A stretch of DNA of 64,000 nucleotides from Metaphire vulgaris (Eukaryota > Annelida > Clitellata > Crassiclitellata > Megascolecidae). Location of the stretch: assembly GCA_018105865.1 (NCBI GenBank), contig CM030861.1, positions 4,638,484 through 4,702,483 of the forward strand, in the 5' to 3' direction. This document shows, piece after piece, positions 12,015 to 23,701 of this stretch. Below the pieces are notes generated by a model, which saw only the letters and a program-made list of their open reading frames with translations, had not been told where the DNA came from and searched no databases. A program made the position numbers and the translations under genes. Position 1 is the first letter of the stretch, and every line of letters begins with the position of its first letter.

Positions 12015-12409
12015 GTCGAAGTAGATGAAACTACTTCTACCACCGTGGCCGTCGTCAACGGGGCTTTTGGGTCGTGGGAATAGTTGAGCGTGGAAGCTGC
12101 AGATGTTGGCTTGAAGTTGTGGGGAACCAAAATTTAGAGACATTGGAAAAGATAATTTGAGATCATATTCTACCTGGATCAGTTATTGTAACTGAAGCTT
12201 GGCGTGGTTATGTCAATCTATCAACACTCAACAACAGGGTATATGATCATCAGGTTGTAATACATGCAGATAACTTTGTGGATGCTCTTCATGATGAGGT
12301 TCATACACACACAATTGAAGGTTTGTGGATGCAGGCGAAGAGAAAACTGCGCTACCAAAGCGGAACAAGCAAGGCATTGCTTCCCAGTTATTTGTCAACT
12401 TTCCGGTAC
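12015..12409 (+). pseudogene. Broken ISXO2-like (IS1595/Merlin-type) transposase fragment
   Basis: Translation gives VEVDET, then after a one-base frame slip FYHRGRRQRGFWVVGIVERG, later ILPGSVIVTEAWRGY and HTHTIEGLWMQAKRKLRY. This order matches the DDE_Tnp_IS1595/ISXO2-like domain of Merlin-superfamily transposases: the first Asp in VEVDE, the second acidic position replaced by Glu in TEAWRGY, and the last Glu in TIEGLW. There is one frameshift near 12035 and one in-frame TGA at about 12149, so the copy is dead. The C-terminal end stops at an inverted-repeat element that begins at 12404. Confidence 0.8.
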
Positions 12410-12540
12410 TTTCCCGTTATCCGGACCCCAGTGAAGCTTTTCGGTCGGGAACCTAACCCTAACCTAACCCTAACCTAACTCTAACCCTGACACCAACTAC
12501 ACCATCCCTCTACTGGGGTCCGGATAATGGGAAAGAACCG
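12404..12540. mobile_element. Inverted-repeat element with telomere-like core
   Basis: A 29-bp terminal inverted repeat (12404-12432 and 12512-12540, two mismatches) encloses about 79 bp. The core at about 12451-12488 is a run of CCTAA/CCCTAA units, similar to the metazoan telomere repeat. No reading frame is present. Flanking GTCAACT and GCCAACT could be remnants of a target duplication. The superfamily is not determined. Confidence 0.7.
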
Positions 12541-13337
12541 TCTGCCAACTCTTCTGTATAAGCAGTCTGGGCAGGATTCTCTGGAGTTGTTGGAGTGGGC
12601 AGATTTTCTGCTTCATAGACTATGTAATCCATAATAAAATCCTTAACATTGGCTTTGACTGCTGCTGAACTGGAATGATCCGAATCCAGCCAGACAAAAC
12701 CATACGCCAGATCCAAGTCTATAAGGTTTAAGGGGCTGGGAATTGCTTGAAGTAGAGTGCAAAGGAAAGCTACTGCAAGGCACTGGGGCAGGGAGGGGGT
12801 TGGCAGATCTTTGAAGTTGGTTACTGGAACTTACTGCAGGTCAACTGTCGTTGGCCACTTTATAAAGGGAGGGTGGTGGGAGGGGGTGGCAAACGTAACC
12901 AGAGTATGTTTCGGGCTGTTGAGCGAAAAAATGTACATAGGCCTACAGATATTAATCGGTAAACTCTTTAGTTGCTTTCTAAGGTGATGGGTGGCAAATG
13001 TTGGGTTCAAAGGTGATCTCCGGCTGGGTGATGTTTGCTAACAGGTTTCTGATCCATAACGATTGATAACTGCTTCGCTGTATCGTTTTATTGATAGACT
13101 TATTATTCTATATAACCTAATACAACTTGCATACATTTCCACTCTTCTTACCCACCCATCCTCCTCCCTCCCCTTAGCCCTCCTCTTCCCTTCTCACACA
13201 CCCATCCCTCACTCCCCTACAACGCCCCCACCACCCCTCCCTGCCCACCCCTCCCCCCCTTCCAACCTATACTCGATCGTATCCGTCGCTGAGTTGTTCA
13301 TCACCCGTTGTTACGTACCGTAATATTTCTTATAATA

Positions 13338-13500
13338 ACATGTAGTGGTCTAGAAAAATTTCTGAGACCAATTCATCAAGACCAAGACCACCATTACCGA
13401 GACCGAGACCAAGACCTTAGCTGTTGAGACCAAGACAAGACCAAGACCACAAAAAATCGGTCTTGAGACCAAGACCGAGGTCTCGAGGACTACATCCCTG
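13338..13500. mobile_element. MITE with GAGACC/AAGACC hexamer array, probably hAT type
   Basis: The tract is made largely of the hexamers GAGACC and AAGACC. It ends in GAGGTCTCGAGGACTACATC followed by CCTG, whose complement starts CAGGGATGTAGTCC, a hAT-like terminus. The left end (ATGTAGTGGTCTAG) is a decayed counterpart. No clear target duplication was found. Confidence 0.5.
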
Positions 13501-14383
13501 CATTTTTTGGTGCCTTTTGCACTTATTGTTTTCAACAGTAGTACAGTCACATACCGGTAGTAACTGGTAATAGTTATGAGTAAACAGCAGTTTTAAGTAA
13601 GTTACTATTTTACTAATTTAAGCATAGGAACTAAAAGTCTTACTTGTGACTCAATATTGTATGCACAGTAGGACTGATAAAATTTATTTAGAAAGATGCC
13701 ATGAGGGTTGCCAATCAGAAGCCAGCGGGCCGCTTGCGGTCCGTGGGCCACCCGTTGGTCCCCTTTGCAGTAGACAAACTGTTAAAAGCTGATTTTACCA
13801 TAAAATAAATGTCAGTGACTGTTAATAGAATTTTGCCTTTTCCTCTCAAATCACTTTTACTTATTATTTATTATTGTCTTGGGGGTCAACATATATTGTT
13901 CTTAGGGAATAAAATAGAAAATGTTAAAACTAGAAATTCTGTCAGGATTGGCACATTTCTTGACTAGTTTCATGTTATCAGGAAGTGTGAGTGAAAAATC
14001 AATGCCATATTTAAGTCACATTTATAACCAGTGTGATGACTTCAGATGGAATTTCTTGTAAACTTCCTATGTTCAACGAGTAAAGGGAACAAACCTGTAG
14101 GAAGATTTACACACCTGGGTTCACTAATTGCAATCTTTACAGATGAGGCAGCCTGTCTTGCTGAAGCATGAGACTCGCAAAGGGATTGTGTGGATTCTTG
14201 CCTCATTGCTCCTTTGAAGAAAGTATGAAGAGCAAGTACTTATATGTGGACTTGAAGTTGCAGATATAAAGATAAGCTTCGCCTAGATCTGCATTGATTG
14301 GCATCCAAACTTGGTTTTGACGGTTATTAATTTTTGGCCGAGGCATCGTTTTGCATACGCTTAATTCCAATTTAAGTTTGAAG

Positions 14384-14638
14384 TAAGGTTGTAACGGTTA
14401 ACTGGTTAACCAGTCCTAATAGCAAAGACCGGTCCTTTTAACCTTGACCGGTTAATCATAATTTCAATTTGAAAACATCAAAGCGGTTTGTTGTAGGCCG
14501 CAGGACGCCGGCATAAGCGCTGGCAACATCAAAGCGCTTTGATGTAGGCATGACACCAGGCTGCCACTAACGACCGATTAGCCGATCTTTTTTGAACAGT
14601 TAACTGGCCCTTTAAAACCAGCAGTTTTAACAACCTTA
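14384..14638. mobile_element. hAT-type MITE
   Basis: Termini are TAAGGTTGT and ACAACCTTA, with repeated GGTTAACTGGTTAACC-type subterminal motifs on the left. The 8-bp flanks GTTTGAAG and GCTTGAAG differ at one base. This fits a non-autonomous hAT element. There is no coding capacity. Confidence 0.7.
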
Positions 14639-15138
14639 GCTTGAAGAAATCCAAAATGGGAAACAAAAATTCTTACCCTGAAGTTGAACATGAAGTATGT
14701 GAAGCCTCTGATGGTAAAACAGGAGTAACGGTTAGAGATTACTGGTAGGTTAGTTAGAGATTCCAAAAGACAGCATCACAGTGACATAATGTAGAAATTC
14801 ATGCTGATATTTTAATGGTTCTCAAGATGTATATCAATACTTATAGGCACTTTTCAAATTCAGTTACCTCACCTTCATTTGCAGCAATACAACTTAGACA
14901 GTGTTTGGAACTGAGCTTTGAAATCTTGCAGCTCAGCTCATTCAAACAAGCAAAATATAATCAAATGCATGATTGTTGATTGGAAAGTTCTTGTTGGGTT
15001 GAAATAGACTGATTCCAAAAGTTTTTAAAATACTTTTGTAATTTCAGGCCTTAAGTTACCCTGAAGACTGTCTGTTTGAAGTTTTGTGAAAGCAATTTTT
15101 GGAAACAAGAGCAGCTTCAAGAGTTTCTCTGATGCAAC

Positions 15139-18100
15139 ATGCCGAGAAAGCCACAGAGTGAAAAGGCGGCTGAGACAGAAGCAGAGGGACCAGTCACTCG
15201 TCGGAGCTTGAGACTATCAGCATCATCAGCTGCATCACCCGAACTGCAAAAGTCCCGTGGCAAAGGAAACACAGCAAAGTCACCAGCCGTTGCTCCTGTT
15301 TTGCCATCAGAGGCTTCACATACTTCGTGTTCAACTTCGGGGTAAGAATTTTTGTTTCTCTTAAATGTCTTTCATGAAACAAGTTCAGTTGTAATTTAGC
15401 AGTGTTACTTCAGGGATCGTGGTCAGTGAAGATCTCTGTAGAACATCTCATAAGTTTGTGGCAAAACTTGTCTAAATAGATATTTGCTATTTTCAAATTC
15501 AACGTTAAATATATTTACCGCCTTGGACCTAAAAGAGTGCTTTATTATTATTATTAGATAGGTATGCTCTGTTGACTGCTTTGATAGTTTGGCATAGAAA
15601 ATTTAAGAACATTTTAGAATGCTTTAATTTGCACCAATCATAATTATTTCAAATAAGATTTACTCCCAGTTTTTACATTATTTAGGACAAAAGGAACTGA
15701 AACCAGAAATCTTGGTTCCTCGAAGACAGCGTCTAGTAACAAAACAAAGGCAAAGAATGAAACAAAAGAAGCAGAAGCAGCAACCGTAGAAGAACAGTGC
15801 AAAGGTTTTGCTGTTTTCTCAAAAACTGTAAAATAATATTGCAGTTTATGAAATAAAACTGTGGTATCCTCATTGAATGAGATATTGCTTGTAGTGTTTC
15901 ATAGATTTTTAGGTATTTCTTCATTTAAAAGAATTGACTGAAGCCTTATAATGTTAGTAAATTGAAGCTTAATGTAATCAGTGAGGATTGTTGATGTTTT
16001 ATGTAGTAGATCCTCTTATTAAGATTGTTATTAAAGGAAATTTTACAATTCTATAAAGCTGTTTGGATATGTTTTGTGTAATTTGAGCAATAAGTTTGAA
16101 CAGTAAATACATATTTTACAATTTTGAGGCATTAAAACTTTCAAACTCCAGATGATGGAGACAGACTTTTGAACTGTTAAACAAGGTTGCAGTGAAAATT
16201 GTGTGAACGAATGCATTGATTTTAATTGATGTTAGAATCAACAAATGAAGACTCAGGTGCCAGTCGGAAAAAGAGGGGCCGACAGACTAAAGGAAAAAGC
16301 GGTGACACCGATGTGAAAGTCAAAGAGGTAGAGAAGGAATCAGAGACAGGTGATGTGGAGAATGCAAATGACACAAATCTAGAAGACTTGGAAGACAACC
16401 AGGCAGCAACAACTTCCACTGGAAGACAAAGACGAGGTAGGCCAACTGCCACTCCTACCAGTGAAAAGACTTCAGCACCTGGAAGGCGTGGCAGAGGTCG
16501 TGGAAAGGTCACAGCAGAAGCACCTTCTGAGGCAGATCCTGCTCCGTGCAAAGGCACGAAACGAAAGAGAAATGACGACGATTCTACACACGAGAACGAG
16601 GAAGTAGACAGTTCACCAAAGAAACAGAAGACTGAAAATGTAGATGAGGTAAATGTGGAGGAGAAGATGGAAGTCGATGCTCAGGAAGTGAAAGAAACTA
16701 ATGATGTTAGTGATGATAAAGTCACAGAGACATCGGAGAAGACTGAACAAGACCCAAACATACCTTCAGGTGATCCCAAGGCTTCGGAATGTGAAAATTT
16801 GGAGAAGCAAATTGTGTCTGGAGATGAAAATTCCACCTGCAGCACCGCCGCTGACGCTGCTGATTTAAAAAAGAATGGCCCTGAACAGGTTGATAAGACG
16901 ATGGTAGAACCTGATTCCCTGGCAGTTGCTGAAGATGCTCAGGAGACGATGCCTTCATCTGGTAAGATTGCAGATGTGCTTACCAACGGAACCAGTGATG
17001 TGCTTTGTTCGAGGAAGTTCGCTTGGCTCCAAGGAAAAGTACCTTCACCGTCCGATCTGTGTCAGACCTTTTCTGCTGTTTCGTATAATATTTTAGCCGA
17101 CTGTCATGCACAGAGAGACTATACAGAGCCCGGAAGCTGGATCGCAAAGGAGCATCTGGCTATCAAATACAGACATGATCGGCTAATGAAAGAGATTCGT
17201 TTTCTTGACAGTGACATTATTTGCTTTCAGGAAGTTGGAACAGACTATTTCACATCTGTGCTAAAGCCAGCGCTTGCAGAGTACGTATTTATTGATTTTT
17301 CATTAATGCAGTGGCATTTTGGTTTCATAATTATAATTGCTTTTATCCAGTTTAATGATGTTTTCTCAGTATAACATGCTGCTGTTATGACCCAATGTAG
17401 TCATCATTATAATACCATTATACTATATATCATTATAATACTAATACACAAGAAAGGAGACAGAAAGGAATGCAACAATGCCAGAGGAATCAGCCTCATA
17501 AGTGTACCAGGAAAATTTTTCACCAAAATCATGTTAAATAGAATAAAGGATACAGTAGATGAAACTGTCAGGGAAAACCAGTGTGGATTCAGGAGATGAA
17601 GAGAATGCTCTGACCAAATCTTCATCCTTCGACAACTCATTGAGAAAAAACTAGAATTTATTGAAGATTTGGTGATGTGCTTCATCGATTTTGCCCAAGC
17701 TTATGACTCAATCAGGAGAGAAGGGATATGGAAACTCCTGGGGAAGTACGGCACTCATGCCAAGATGATCAGGCTAATTCAAAATTTATACAGCACAGTT
17801 TTACCATGTATCAGAATTGATGGAGAGCAGACTTATTGGTTCATAATCAAAACAGGATTTAGATAAGAATGTATCCTATCACCAATTCTCGTCAACATTA
17901 TATTAGATTACATCATGAGACGGGTTGAAAACACGAATGGGTTGGGAACATCTCAAAAGCCAGGAAATACATATGATGCAGAATATGCTGATGATACATG
18001 TCTAATAGCAGAATGCCTAAAGTTCAAGGGTTGTAGAATAAACAAGTGGCCTTAATAATGGAGTGAGCAGAACATTTGCATTAAAAATAAACTAATAAAA

Positions 18101-21100
18101 CAAAAATAATGCCAATTAAAAATAAAGTGGGAGAATGTCCAATAGTTGTGTAAGAGGGAGGTTTATTTGTACAATACCTCTCCCCTGCACATAGGTCAGA
18201 GCAACTCGCTTGGCGATGTTTTGTAATATTTAATGGGTTAATGGGTGAACTAGTCATTTGTAACAGAATGCGAGCTGTAGTCTAAAGTCTTAAGTAAAAC
18301 ATTTCTATTAGCTACATTGTTACAATCGCTTCAATGTTCGAAGTACAGCCGTGACTGAAATCGATTATTAACTCTGACTACTCTAACTCAGACTAAATCT
18401 AACTCCAACTCCCACTACCCACTGAAACCGACCGATCTATATCTCTTAGGTTCCTATGTTATATCTGAAAGTCATACTCTCTGTATGTCAGTGCCTATGT
18501 TTGTGTCCATCTGTCTACTTGTATTTGCCACATCAGCAACTGACATTCCAGTTCTTAGGTCTGATTCTTCCTCAGCTCACCCATCTGGTGATTACCATCA
18601 CTGTTCCAGAATGTCTGCCTGTCTGTCTGTCTGTTTGACTTTCTTGAGGCTGCTATTTATAATCTACCTCAGACAAGCTCTCAAATGATATCTAGCCTAT
18701 AGTCAGTCAGTCATCTGGCACTATATAAGTCAACTATTACATTTAACCCATTTTAAATATAATTCCCGAGAATTTCACCCTCATAGTTGCACACAACGGA
18801 AAGATATTGACATGGTGAAGAACTTCGTTTACTTGGGAAGTGAATTGTAAGTACTGTAGAAGGAGGCTCAGACTTGGAGATCAAAAGAAGAATAGCAATG
18901 GCAGGATCTACATTCAACAGGCTACAATACCAAATTTTTCAAAAGACATAACATTGGAAAAAGAATAAAAATAAGAATTTTCAACACTTGTGTAACACCA
19001 TTAATACTAATTATATGAATGTGAATCTTGGACCATACAAAAGAATTGGAGAAAAATAATATCAATAGAAAATAAATGGCTTAGAGGGATACTAAGGATC
19101 AGACACAAAGAACATATAACAAATGAAGAAGTTAGAGAGAGAACACTGCAACCAAGCATCATGGAAGTCATCAGAAAGAGAAGAATGAAATGAACCAGAC
19201 ACATACTCAGAATTAAAGAAATAAGAAACCCAAAACGAATTTTCAACTACAAACCAGAGGGAAGAAGATGTAAAGGAAGACCGAAATGACGATGGATGGA
19301 TGGATTGGAAGAGGATCTGCACATGGCAGGACTGAATCTCAATGGAAAAACTAACGGAAGACACCGAATGACTTTGGAAGAAATAGCAAAAGACAGAGAA
19401 CTTTGGAGAGATGTCATGGAGAAGTCAATAGCTGGACACAGCTTGAGGACGAAGACCTGACCTGACCTGACCTGTTAAATTCTAAGCTTAAGTTTCGAAC
19501 CTAACTCTAGTTTATGTTGATGCATTTTGTAGGCTGGGTTATGATGGTGTTTATGTGCCAAGATATTCGACCATTTACAGTGAAGGAGAAGCAACTTTTT
19601 TTCATGCTAGAAGCTTTAATCTGGAATCCAGCCAGTCACTTGTGCTTAGTCAAGTTGCAGAGAGGGTAAATGTCTCTTTGCTTAAGCTTCAATCTTGTAT
19701 TATGTAAAATATTTATTTATTGTTCTATAAAAAGAATATTTATTGTATGCATGAAAATAAAATATTTCTTGTATGCATATTCATATTGGATGTGCTTTGT
19801 ATTCATTTTATATTGTATGTCAAATATCTTTCTCTTGAGCTGGTTTATGCCAATTGTATAATTTGCAAAATTGACACCCATTTGAGGGAAAGTCATTTTT
19901 TTGTAGGAAATTGATGAAAGTGACATTGAACCAGATGTGAAGAGTTCTGTAAAGGAAGCGGTTCAAAGTCATGCAGTTGCTCTTCTGACTCGATTGAAGT
20001 GGGTCAAAGGTGGTGCTACTGTCACGTGTGCCAACATTCACGTAGCGTACGACATGTTTGAGCGTCAGGACAAACAGTGTCTTCAAGTGAGCATCTTAAG
20101 CAGATCTGCTTTTTAAATCGCTTTTCATGACTCCTGTTGAACTTTATTTGCAGAACAATATAACGAACAGGATGTCTGATCATAACCCCTTTACTGGCCG
20201 TGACTAACATACGAGTTCATTTTACATTACGTTACAAATAAATGCCAGGTAAAGGGGTTGATTAAGGAATTTGTGCCATCAAAGGAAATTCATCCATTTG
20301 GTGTTGCAACAGTGTATATTTAAAAAGTACATTCATTTTAAATTGAGCTCTATACTTATTTGGTAGTCAATGTGTCTGCTTAGTTTTGGTTTCAAATGCA
20401 TACTGAATTGGATACTGATTTGTTATTTAAAATGTTTGTAGTTATGGAGCAAAGCTATGTATGTGCATGTGTATCACACAAATTGACACGTGCGCGCTCA
20501 CACACACACATGCAAGCACACACGCACACACTATGTTTTGACAGTTATTTGTGTATGGATGCTGTCTGCCATGTTCATTATGTCCCTGTCTTGTAGTTGG
20601 CTTGTGCCATTCGTGAGCTGGTGAAACTTGCTGGTGGACCTGACAAGCCGCATTTCATCTGTGGTGATTTCAACTCATGGCCAGATTCTCCTCCCTACCA
20701 ACTGGTTCATGATGGACACCTGAGTGAGAAGAGCTTGACTGCATTACAGTCTATTAACACTGTCAGCCAGTCGGATGGTCAGGTTTGTCTGAATTTTCAA
20801 ATGACTATCTTATTTCAGTGAGGCTGCTGCTTAATGAGTATGCTTTAGTCAACCACTGACTTGAGCTAGGCAGATTTTGGTTTGAAATAAAGAGAATTCA
20901 TTGTAGGTTTAATTCATTGGTTTAGATATTAGATTTAGAAATGAGTGGCATTCCAGGCTGTGATTAATATTCACTCATTTAAACATCTGGGCAATATGTT
21001 TGGGAACCACTGTTTTTGGCCTAAAGATATTTGTGTGTATTTTCTGAATTTTGATTTGAAATTTGGATAGAATTGATTTTTTATCCAGAAAATTTCATTT

Positions 21101-22126
21101 TTATATTCTTATTTAAATTTTATAAATTTGTGAATGAAATTTGATGTCTGGAGTTTGGTTTGTGGCGTACATTAACTTTTGCAATATTAATGTATCAAAG
21201 ATGGGGAAGTTAATTAATTGGTTATTTATTATGTTTACCCATCTAATTACTTTTTCTTGTATTTAAATCTGTGGCTAAGGCATGTAAATATATTGGTTCT
21301 CTGTTGTTGTAGTTGGCTCCTTTGGTCAACTATTGGTCAGAGGGGTTCCAGTATTCACCAGCCAACAATCTCCAAAGTGCATACATGAAGATTCTGGTGG
21401 GACTATTTTATAAGCTACAAATTAATTTTCTAAGCTTTCTTGCTTTCACTTGCATTGAGAAGGTTTAGTTGGACTGTATCTTTGGTATTACTTAATGTCA
21501 TTGTTGTACTAAGCCTTAGTAGAATTTTAAAATATTTGTCTGATAACTTTATGAATTGGGAAATGTACTATTGTGACATATCTGATCATTAATGGGTAAT
21601 TTTTCTATTTTGTGGCTATTTGGTTGAATTATAAGCTTTATCAAACACATTCTGCTCAATTGTAAAACATGGGAGGATAATTATTGTCCCATTGTTGAAT
21701 AAGTAAAGTTAAAAACTAAATTCATTGAAATACGATGGTGTATCCACAATTTTGGCCACTGGTGTATAATTTTAGCAATAATTCAGAAGAGATGCTGCTA
21801 TCACTGAAGAAACAGTGTATTCTGCTCCATTCATATTTCATCCATTTCTCTTTGACTTCACTGTTTTCTGACTTTCATTTCTTTTTAGTTTATGTTTCTG
21901 ACAATTGGTCTTTATAATTGTCTTTCTTCAGGGAAAGGAGCCTTTGACAAGTCGTTTCCATGACGGTGTTGTGCGTAGCGTTGACTACGTCTGGTTCAGT
22001 GGCAATACATTGCAAGTGAAAGGCGTCATGGAGACGGTAGATGAGGAGAATATTAAGGGTGGTGTTCCAAACGCCATTTTCCCTTCTGACCATCTTTCTC
22101 TCAAGGTCGTCTTTTCCTTCAATTAA
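15139..22126 (+). CDS. CCR4/nocturnin/Angel-type endonuclease-exonuclease-phosphatase protein
   Basis: Eight exons join in frame: 15139-15341, 15686-15804, 16236-17280, 19533-19665, 19907-20086, 20597-20782, 21313-21396 and 21932-22126; about 714 aa. The catalytic half (from about residue 375) shows the EEP family motifs: AVSYNILAD, the metal-binding Glu in IICFQEV, GDFNSWPDSP, a VDYVWF segment and the catalytic FPSDHLSL. The C-terminal motifs look most like nocturnin, while the middle is less typical, so I assign only the CCR4/nocturnin/Angel group. Known members are deadenylases or related phosphodiesterases acting on RNA or nucleotides. The N-terminal ~370 residues are unlike typical members: charged, low-complexity, with RRGRP (AT-hook-like), GRRGRGRGK, KRKR and SPKKQK, suggesting nuclear location. 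Intron 3 is almost entirely an RTE-like LINE. An out-of-frame ATG at 15132 precedes and overlaps the start. Confidence 0.85.
17440..19472 (+). mobile_element. RTE-like LINE fragment (5'-truncated), interrupted
   Basis: Fragmented reverse transcriptase is readable in several frames: GISLISVPGKFFTKIMLNRI, MCFIDFAQAYDSI, the catalytic EYADDTCLIAEC at about 17980-18015, then after an insertion EIKRRIAMAGSTFNRL, and a C-terminal part around 19140-19440. This is the endonuclease-reverse-transcriptase type of RTE-like LINEs. It ends in a (TGACC)n tail at about 19455-19472. Stops and frame slips show it is dead. It occupies nearly all of intron 3 of the EEP gene, in sense. Antisense relatives lie at 24715-25880 and 46655-47330. 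Confidence 0.85.
18149..18783. mobile_element. Probable solo LTR inside the RTE-like LINE
   Basis: A 635-bp segment starts with TG and ends with CA. The 6-bp repeat TAGTTG lies directly on both sides (18143-18148 and 18784-18789). The LINE reads through without this segment in the sister copy near 25300-25340, which supplies the empty site. It contains a TATA-like TATATAAG near 18724. TG...CA ends with a short duplication fit a solo LTR, although no internal retroviral region or second LTR is present to prove it. Confidence 0.65.
20186..20257. mobile_element. Decayed piggyBac-like MITE (second copy)
   Basis: CCCCTTTACT at 20186-20195 and GGTAAAGGGG at 20248-20257 form the same inverted repeat as the element at 404-483, and the total length (72 bp) is identical. 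The flanking tetramers are ATAA and TTGA, so the TTAA sites have mutated. It lies in an intron of the EEP gene. Confidence 0.6.
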
Positions 22127-23626
22127 AGCAAACTTCGGTAACTATGACTTCTTTCTGTTGGAGTAGTTGATTTCTCAGCCACTAAAGAACCGAGATGCAT
22201 TCAATTATTTTATTTAAATTGAATTTCTAGATCATTGCAGGGCAACTAGTGTGCCGCTAGAATTTTAATTGGTGCCACGAGAATTAGGAAACTGTCCGGT
22301 GCATTATTCATTATTACCTGCATTTTAAGTGCCCGAAGAAGCGCCGTGCACAGGAGTTGATTGCAGCCAATTACCTGATTCACTTCACACGATCAAAGCA
22401 GTTGTTGCACAACTTCTCGTCAGTATACGTTCACTAACGAGAAGTTTGATTTCACTATTTTCTAATGTGTGCTGCTGCAGGAGATGCTTTTGTCACTATG
22501 GTTACTGCGGCCAAATGTATACCATGTAAATGCATAATTACATCGTGTTTTGTTTTGTGAAATACAGTTGCTACAAATAATACATGTCGTAAGCAACTTG
22601 TACACAAATGTGTTGGTGATGACCTCAGCTACTTCACTACTGAGTTTTATCAAGCTTGGTCAAAATTTGACAGAGTAATTGCTCAAGATAAAAATGGTTT
22701 GGTTTTTATGGCTCATAGTGTAGAAATACAGACTTGCATGACAGTTTTCTGACTCTTTGTATAATGATTGATAGAAATTTTATCAATCTCATTGATTTTC
22801 TTAATTGCGATCAATTTAATTGTTTTTCTTGTTTTTAGGACTAATATGTGGATGATGACTTTGGAGTTTGCGTGAGAATTTGAAATAATTTATGATGTTT
22901 TGAGTGGGATGGAAGAATAAAAGGCAGCAACAAATGATTTGCTAATCAAGAAGACTTTCTGCCATTCATTGATGATGTCGTCGGCATTCTTGTGAAAAGC
23001 AAACTGTCTTTGGGACCCAGTTGAATATTGTTAAGACTGCAGCATTAACCTTTGTTGCGTTAACTTTGCTGTTGTGATGATTGTGTTTTAGTTGTGGATG
23101 AATTTGCAGTTCACTTGTTGTGTGAGAGGTGACATCATTTTTGTCTTTATGTGTGAATGTGGCATTGTCTGATGTTTGCATTGAAAGTTGATTCATTTTT
23201 ATCACTACAGATTGGAACTGTCACTGAAGTCTTGATGCCTTTGATTTCAAATTTGATTATGCCTTTCTTTTGTGGCCATTCATCTGTTAAAGATGTATTT
23301 GCAATATTTGTCAGGATGTCATTTTTCTTGGAAATAATTTCTCCTCACAAGCAACTTTCATCTGTCTCTTTGCGATGTACAATTTCATTGGTTTTCATCT
23401 AGTTGGTATAGTTAAGGCTGATTTGAACTTGTTAATCATTTCACTGGGGTTTTTTTGGTTTTTTTCTGTCATATGACCACAATTGGTACATTTCAGAATT
23501 GATTTGAACATTTCTGAACATAGATATCTAGCTAAATTATTAAATTATTTTCTGATTTTTTTTAGCATTCTAATTATCAAGTGCCTGTGTGTCATTGCCC
23601 AAAGAGAAATTGACAATATGTCTTAT

Positions 23627-23701
<75 letters not shown>

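Larger units (their letters stand above)
9419..15138. other. Intergenic region rich in transposon debris
   Basis: Apart from the elements listed separately (SINE, ISXO2 fragment, inverted-repeat elements, two hAT MITEs), I find no host exon. Pieces near 13690-13770 (with GGGCCGCTTGCGGTCC) look like a decayed hAT end. 13140-13265 is a C-rich pyrimidine tract. 14640-15138 probably includes the 5' UTR or promoter of the next gene. A minus-strand frame at 12716-12540 is of unknown origin. Confidence 0.5.

Noticed and set aside
12451..12488. A chromosome end
   Set aside because: The telomere-like run is short, irregular, and enclosed by inverted repeats with unique sequence on both sides.
13063..13323. 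Proline-rich small protein
   Set aside because: The Pro run comes from a C-rich pyrimidine tract, with no start context, splice sites or similarity.
22329..22529. Cys-rich 66-residue frame after the EEP gene
   Set aside because: There is no promoter, splice or similarity support. It lies in the probable 3' UTR.
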